A DNA stretch of 64,000 bases. It comes from DASUAS01 sp963809795. GTDB lineage: Bacteria > Actinomycetota > Acidimicrobiia > IMCC26256 > DASPTH01. A model generated the notes under the pieces. It worked only from the letters and a program-made list of their open reading frames with translations, was not told the origin of the DNA and did no database searches. The stretch covers positions 1-64,000 of the forward strand of contig CAWELN010000021.1 of the NCBI GenBank assembly GCA_963809795.1, in the 5' to 3' direction. Numbering within the stretch: the stretch's first letter is position 1; each line of letters begins with the position of its first letter. Both the position numbers and the translations under genes were made by a program. Below are positions 56,851 to 64,000 of the stretch, piece after piece.

Positions 56851-58022
56851 TGTCGACCATCAGCCCGAGCCGCATCGCGCGCGCCCAGCAACGCCGGGGG
56901 CTGGGCGAGCCGTCGCGCCTCGAGGCGTCGCCGCTGCGCCACTTCGACTGGTTGCTGATCGGCGCGGCGTTCGCGATCACCGCCCTCGGGCTGGTGATGA
57001 TCTACTCGACCACCCACAACCGGATCCCCGGCGACCCGTACTACTTCGTGAAGCGCCAGGCGCTGTTCGCCGCGATCGGGGTCGTGGCCATGGTCGTGGT
57101 CCTGCTGATCGACTACCGCCGCATGCGCGAGCTCGCCATGGTGTTCTACGGCGTGACCGTGCTCCTGCTCCTCGCGGTGCTGGCGCCGGTCGGCTCGAAC
57201 GTCAAGGGTCACCAGGCGTGGTTCCAGCTCCCCGGCGGGTTCACCCTCCAACCGTCCGAGCTGGCGAAGTTCGGTCTCATCGTGGCGCTGGCGGGCTATT
57301 GCACGCAGTACCGCGGCGAGTTCGACGCGTGGCGCCTCACCGTGATCATCGGCCTGGTCAGCGTCCCGATCGGCCTCGTGCTCCTGCAGCCCGACCTCGG
57401 GACGGTGATGGTGCTGGCCGTGATCATCCTGGCCATCCTCGCCGTCGCCGGGGTGAGCGGGAAGCAGCTGGTGGTGCTGGGGCTCCTCGCGGTCACCGGT
57501 GTCTACGCGGTCGTCGGCCTCGGGGTGCTGAAGCAGTACCAGCTCGATCGCCTCACGACGTTCCTCGATCCCGAGAGCGGGACCAGCCAGGGCACCGGGT
57601 ACAACCTCGAGCAGTCCACCCAGGCCATCGCCCACGGGCGGACCACGGGCGAAGGGCTGCTCAACGGGTCCCAGACCCAGGGTGGGTTCGTGCCCGAGCA
57701 GCACACCGACTTCATCTTCACCTCGGTGGGGGAGGAGCTGGGGTTCTTCGGCGGGGTCGTCCTGCTCGCGCTCTTCGCCATCGTGATGTGGCGCACCTGG
57801 CGAACGGCCCGGCTGTCGCGGGACTTCTTCGGCGCGCTCGTGTGCGTCGGGGTGCTCGCGATGCTGGCCTTCCAGATGTTCGAGAACATGGGCATGACCA
57901 CCGGGATCATGCCGGTGACCGGCATCCCGCTGCCGTTCATGAGCTACGGCGGCTCGTCGCTCATCACCAGCTTCGCCTGCCTCGGCCTGGTGGCCAACGT
58001 CTCCATGCGGCGCTTCAACTGA
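56850..58022 (+). CDS. rodA: RodA, SEDS peptidoglycan glycosyltransferase
   Basis: 390 residues with ten membrane helices. GLVMIYSTTHN, FQLPGGFTLQPSELAKFGLI (SEDS QPSE motif), LLQPDLGTVMVLAVI, TDFIFTSVGEELGFFGG and GIPLPFMSYGGSSLI are intact. It polymerises lipid II glycan strands together with PBP2. Starts at the ATG overlapping the PBP2 stop. Confidence 0.96.
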   Translation: MSTISPSRIARAQQRRGLGEPSRLEASPLRHFDWLLIGAAFAITALGLVMIYSTTHNRIPGDPYYFVKRQALFAAIGVVAMVVVLLIDYRRMRELAMVFYGVTVLLLLAVLAPVGSNVKGHQAWFQLPGGFTLQPSELAKFGLIVALAGYCTQYRGEFDAWRLTVIIGLVSVPIGLVLLQPDLGTVMVLAVIILAILAVAGVSGKQLVVLGLLAVTGVYAVVGLGVLKQYQLDRLTTFLDPESGTSQGTGYNLEQSTQAIAHGRTTGEGLLNGSQTQGGFVPEQHTDFIFTSVGEELGFFGGVVLLALFAIVMWRTWRTARLSRDFFGALVCVGVLAMLAFQMFENMGMTTGIMPVTGIPLPFMSYGGSSLITSFACLGLVANVSMRRFN

Positions 58023-58060
58023 GCTTCCCCGACTCTGCCGGTGACAATTCGGCCGGCTGG

Positions 58061-58066
58061 TAGGCT
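58061..58066 (+). promoter_or_regulatory. -10 box TAGGCT before the radical SAM gene
   Basis: TAGGCT ends 9 bases before the ATG at 58076, consistent with leaderless transcription. Confidence 0.45.
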
Positions 58067-58075
58067 CCGGGCCAG

Positions 58076-60779
58076 ATGTCAAACCTGTGGCCGAGGGTCG
58101 AGCCCCTACTGGCCAGGGTCGAGAAGCCTGCTCGCTACATCGGGATGGAGCGGGGCAGCCTCCGGCCGGAACACCGGCCGTCCAGCACCTCCTGGCTCCT
58201 CGTCTACCCCGATACGTACGAGATCGGGTTACCCAACCAGGGGCTCCAGATCCTCTACGAGATCCTGAACGAACGTGACGATGCGGTGGCCGAGCGCGCC
58301 TACGCGCCCTGGATCGACATGAACCAGGAGATGCGGGCCGCCGGCGTGCCGCTGTTCTCCGTCGACACCCACCACCCGGCCGGTGCCTTCGACGTGATCG
58401 CCTTCGGCCTCGCCGCCGAGCTCGTGTACACCAACGTGCTCGAGTGCCTCGACCTGGCCGGGGTGCCCGTCCGGGCCGAAGACCGCCGGCCCGAGGACCC
58501 GCTGGTGATCGTCGGTGGGCACTGCGCGTTCAACCCCGAGCCCATGGCCGACTTCGTCGACGCCTTCGTGATCGGCGACGGCGAGGAGGCGGTGGGCGAG
58601 CTCACCGAGGTGGTCGGAGCATGGACGCGCTCGGGGCGCACGGCGCGTGAGGGCGTGCTGCGCGAGCTGGCGACGATCCCCGGGGTCTACGTGCCCGCGA
58701 TGTACGAGGTCGACTACGACGGACCGTTCATCGCCGAGGTGCGGACACGCTTCCCCGAAGCGCCCGATCGCGTCGACAAGCGCACCGTGGCCGACCTCGG
58801 CGAGTGGCCCTACCCCAAGCACCAGCTCGTGCCGCTCATCGAGGTCGTGCACGACCGCCTCAACGTCGAGGTCTTCCGGGGATGCACGCGGGGCTGCCGC
58901 TTCTGCCAGGCCGGGATGATCACCCGGCCCGTGCGCGAGCGACCCGCCGACCAGGTGCGGACGATGGTGCGCGACGGCCTGCGTCGCACCGGCTACGACG
59001 AGGTCGCGCTCACCTCGCTGTCGACCGCTGACTTCTCGGGGATCGATGGTCTCGTCGCCGGGTTGGTGAACGAGCAGCAGGGGTGCGGCAACGTCGGCCT
59101 CTCGTTGCCGTCGCTGCGGGTCGACGCGTTCACGGTGGGGATCGCCAGCGAGATCCAGAAGATCCGCCGGACCGGGCTCACCTTCGCGCCCGAAGGGGGC
59201 ACCTGGCGGATCCGCCAGGTGATCAACAAGCTCATCACCGACGACGACCTCTACGCCGCGGTCGAGGGGGCGTACTCGCAGGGGTGGCAGCGGGTGAAGC
59301 TGTACTTCCTCATCGGGGTTCCCACCGAGATGGACGTCGACACCCTCGGGATCGCCGAGCTGGCGCGCGAGGTCGTCAAGATCGGACGGAAGTACACCAA
59401 GAAGGCGAGCGCCACCGCCTCGGTGGGCGGCTTCGTACCCAAGGCGCACACGCCCTTCCAGTGGTTCGGGCAGAACAGCGTGGCCGAGCTCCAGCGCAAG
59501 GTCGGGCTCCTGCGCGACGAGCTGCGCCGCTCGGGCGCGCAGCTGCGGTGGCACGATCCCGCCGCGACGTACGCGGAGGGGATCGCCGAGCCGCGGCGAC
59601 CGTCGCATCGGCCGGGTCATCGAGCGGGTGTGGCGCGCCGGTGGCACGTTCCAGGAGTGGAGCGAGCGCTTCGTGCTCGACCGCTGGCTCGACGCCATGG
59701 CCGCCGAGGGCCTCGACCCCGACTGGTACGTCACCCGGCACCGCACCGAGGACGAGATCCTGCCCTGGGACCACATCGCCGCCGGTCTGCACCGTGACTT
59801 CCTCTGGGACGACTGGCAGGACGCGCTGCGGGCCCACGGCCTCCCCGACTGTCGCTGGACCCCGTGCTACGACTGCGGCGTGTGCACCGACTACGCGCTC
59901 GAGCACGTCGTGGCGTCGGCGGTGCCGCCGGCCGGTGGGAGCCAGGGCACCGGGCAGGGGCTCAGCTTCGTCGGGTCCGGCACGTCGGTGCCGGTGGAGC
60001 TGCCGCACGATGAAGGGCGTCCGATGAGGGGCGATTCCGGGTTCCCCGTGCGCATCCGCTTCGCCAAGCGCGGCAAGGTGCGGTTCATCTCCCACCGCGA
60101 CGTCGCCCGGGCGTTCGAGCGCGCGTTCCGCATCGAGGAACTGCCCCTGGCGTTCACCGAGGGGTTCTCGCCCCGCCCGAAGGTCAGCTTCGGGCTGGCG
60201 CTCTCGGTCGGGCACGAGAGCGAGGCCGAGTACCTCGACGTCGAGCTCACGGAGCCCGTCGACACCGAATCGCTCCCCGAGCGGCTCACCCCGGCGTTGC
60301 CCGAGGGGATGCCCGCCACCGGCGCCGTGCGCCTGATCGAGCGCGCGCCCGCCCTGCAGGAATCGATCACCGAGGTCCAGTTCCGTGTCGCGACCGTCGA
60401 CGGTCGTGGGCAGGCCGTGCCGGCCGACGTCCTCGCCGCCGCGGCGGCGGGCGCGTTGGCCAGCGACGAGCTCGCGGTCACCCGGACCCGCAAGGGCAAG
60501 GAGAGCGTGGACGATCTCCGTCCCGCGCTCCGTGCCATCGAGGTCGGTCACGACGGCGACGTGCCGGTGCTCGACCTCACGTTGTCGACCCAACCCCGTG
60601 GTGCGCGGCCGCGTGAGGTGCTCGACGCCCTCGACCGGTTCACAGGAACCGGTGGCGGCGTCGGCCTCACCGAGCACCGCGTGCTCCGAACTGCACAATG
60701 GATCGAACGCGGCGGCGCGCGGCTGGAACCGCTGGCCGCCGACGCGTTCGCGCCCGCCCTGGAGGCGAGCGCATCATGA
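58076..60779 (+). CDS. TIGR03960 radical SAM protein fused to a TIGR03936 (DUF2344) domain; frame broken
   Basis: The first ~500 residues form a B12-binding-like N-terminal region and a radical SAM core with C270-x3-C274-x2-C277 (RGCTRGCRFCQAG). The frame is lost near 59586; VIERVWRAGGTFQEWSERFVLDRWLDA, LPWDHI and the cysteine cluster CYDCGVC continue in the +1 frame, and after a linker the DUF2344 domain follows (VRIRFAKRGKVRFISHRDVARAFERAFR, FSPRPKVSFGLAL). Skipping G in GCC-G-AGC gives EGIASRGDRRIGR, the expected family sequence. Corrected length ~900 residues. The two domains are usually separate adjacent genes next to rne/rng and rplU-rpmA; their reaction is not known, tRNA or rRNA modification being suspected. 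Confidence 0.85.
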
Positions 60780-60791
60780 GAGAAGGAACCG

Positions 60792-62984
<2,193 letters not shown>

Positions 62985-63028
62985 CCTGAGCCGGTTCCAG
63001 GCACTGAATCCGAGGGGTTTCCCGCGCC

Positions 63029-63352
63029 ATGTACGCAGTCATCCGCACCGGCGGCAAGCAATACAAGGTCGAGGCCGGTGAGCAGCTCGAGGTCGAGCGA
63101 CTCGGGCTCGACGACGGCAGCGAGGTCGAGCTCGCGCCCGTCCTCGTGGTCGACGGCGAGACCGTGCAGGCCACGCCGGCGCAGCTCGACGGCGCGGTGG
63201 TGAAGGCCCGGGTCGTCGGCGCCACCCGCGGGCCCAAGATCGACGGGTTCGTCTACAAGCCCAAGAGCAACAACCGGCGCCGCTACGGCCACCGTCAGGA
63301 CCTCTCGGTCATCGAGATCCTCGACATCACGCCGGCGAGCGCGAAGCAGTAG
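63029..63352 (+). CDS. rplU: 50S ribosomal protein L21
   Basis: 107 residues. MYAVIRTGGKQYKVEAGEQLEVE and KPKSNNRRRYGHRQDLSVIEI are the L21 signatures. It binds 23S rRNA. Cotranscribed with rpmA after 10 bases. Confidence 0.97.
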   Translation: MYAVIRTGGKQYKVEAGEQLEVERLGLDDGSEVELAPVLVVDGETVQATPAQLDGAVVKARVVGATRGPKIDGFVYKPKSNNRRRYGHRQDLSVIEILDITPASAKQ

Positions 63353-63362
63353 GAGCTGAGCC

Positions 63363-63623
63363 ATGTCGAAGAAGAAGGGCGCGGCCTCATCGCGCAACGG
63401 TCGTGACTCGAACGCACAGCGGCTCGGTGTGAAGGTCTTCAGTGGCACCGAGGTGCACGCGGGCACGATCATCGTGCGCCAGCGGGGCACGCGGTTCCAC
63501 CCGGGCGAGAACGTCGGCAAGGGCAGCGACGACACCCTGTTCGCCACCGCGACCGGCGTCGTGAAGTTCGGCCACCGTCGGGGGCGCAAGCTCGTCGACA
63601 TCATCCCGTCCGCACCCGAGTAG
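63363..63623 (+). CDS. rpmA: 50S ribosomal protein L27
   Basis: 86 residues. MSKKKGAASSRNGRDSNAQRLGVKVF and GNVGKGSDDTLFA-like GENVGKGSDDTLFA are diagnostic. The N-terminal tail reaches the peptidyl-transferase centre. AGGAGCTGAGCC precedes the ATG. No N-terminal cleavage extension as in Firmicutes. Confidence 0.97.
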   Translation: MSKKKGAASSRNGRDSNAQRLGVKVFSGTEVHAGTIIVRQRGTRFHPGENVGKGSDDTLFATATGVVKFGHRRGRKLVDIIPSAPE

Positions 63624-63668
63624 GGACGACGGCGGGGGAACTCGACCGGCGCGCGGCCACGCCGTCCT

Positions 63669-63674
63669 TAGGCT
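63669..63674 (+). promoter_or_regulatory. -10 box TAGGCT before obg
   Basis: TAGGCT ends 6 bases before the GTG at 63681, with no ribosome site between, pointing to a separate leaderless obg transcript. Confidence 0.45.
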
Positions 63675-63680
63675 GACGGC

Positions 63681-64000
63681 GTGTCCTCGTTCGTCGACGT
63701 CGTCCAGGTCAACCTCCGCGGCGGTGACGGCGGCGCGGGCGCGGTGTCCTTCCGGCGCGAGGCCCATGTCCCGAAGGGCGGGCCCGACGGCGGCGACGGC
63801 GGCTCGGGCGGCGACGTCCACCTGCAGGCGGACCGCAACGTGGCGTCGCTGCTCGCCTACCGCGATCACCCGCACCGGCGGGCGGAGTCGGGCAAGCACG
63901 GGTCGGGCAACAAGCGCCACGGCTCCCGCGGCGCCGACCTCGTGGTCATGGTGCCCGAGGGCACCCAGGTGAAGGCCCGCGACGGTGAGCTCCTCGCCGA
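63681..64000 (+). CDS. obg: GTPase Obg/CgtA, N-terminal part (cut by window end)
   Basis: The first 106 residues are seen: FVDVVQVNLRGGDGGAGAVSFRREAHVPKGGPDGGDGGSGGDV is the glycine-rich Obg fold. The GTPase domain lies beyond 64000. It acts in late 50S assembly and stress control. GTG start. Confidence 0.95.
   Translation, partial: MSSFVDVVQVNLRGGDGGAGAVSFRREAHVPKGGPDGGDGGSGGDVHLQADRNVASLLAYRDHPHRRAESGKHGSGNKRHGSRGADLVVMVPEGTQVKARDGELLA

Noticed and set aside
58038..58060. GCCGG-N11-CCGGC as an operator before the radical SAM gene
   Set aside because: A 5-bp GC-only repeat is expected by chance at this base composition.

Overview
This is a high-GC chromosomal segment from an actinomycete-type bacterium. 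The class Acidimicrobiia is my best guess. The inference rests on the conserved block tig-clpP-clpX ... valS-folC-ndk-mreBCD-PBP2-rodA-radical SAM/DUF2344-rne-rplU-rpmA-obg, an actinobacterial RNase E with long basic and acidic N-terminal extensions, heavy GTG start use, dense 1-4 base gene overlaps, and TANNNT -10 boxes placed 6-10 bases before start codons (leaderless transcription). No sequence search was possible, so the lineage is an inference.

Region 1 (1-10 kb): tRNA-Lys and tRNA-His, a TIGR01777 epimerase, a minus-strand operon of aldehyde dehydrogenase, beta-hydroxyacid dehydrogenase and SDR, a TrmO-XdhC fusion gene with a broken frame, then a molybdate locus (HTH-TOBE regulator, modA, modB, modC, stand-alone TOBE protein). 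Region 2 (10-34 kb): a dense set of catabolic genes: an APH-like kinase with an acyl-CoA dehydrogenase, two amidohydrolases of one family, a D-aminoacylase-like enzyme, an orphan 3Fe-4S ferredoxin, an epoxide hydrolase, three cytochromes P450, four acyl-CoA dehydrogenases, several SDRs, a Baeyer-Villiger-type monooxygenase, a CoxL-type molybdenum hydroxylase with a broken frame, and two TetR regulators. Together they look like oxidation and beta-oxidation-style breakdown of hydrophobic, probably cyclic or branched, compounds; the substrate cannot be read from the sequence.

Region 3 (34.4-38.1 kb): a small accessory patch. A wecG glycosyltransferase gene, less GC-rich by eye, lies between two copies of a 41-bp piece of a tRNA-Arg gene, like the footprint of an element inserted at a tRNA 3' end. 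Beside it are an XRE-HTH/nucleotidyltransferase pair (toxin-antitoxin-like), a Coq4-like protein, and tRNA-Gly and tRNA-Pro. Region 4 (38.2-42.2 kb): a formate dehydrogenase cluster (NrfD-like, FdhB, FdhA) in which both soluble subunits have a broken frame and FdhA lacks its N-terminal half. Region 5 (42.2-64 kb): housekeeping genes for protein quality control, translation, folate, nucleotide balance, the rod-shape elongasome and ribosomes, ending inside obg.

The most notable cross-window observation is that all five frame breaks (TrmO-XdhC, CoxL, FdhB, FdhA, radical SAM-DUF2344) go in the same direction (+1) and each is repaired by skipping the G of a CGA trinucleotide. One break lies in a conserved core gene, which argues against simple pseudogene decay and for either a systematic sequence error or an unusual recoding signal.
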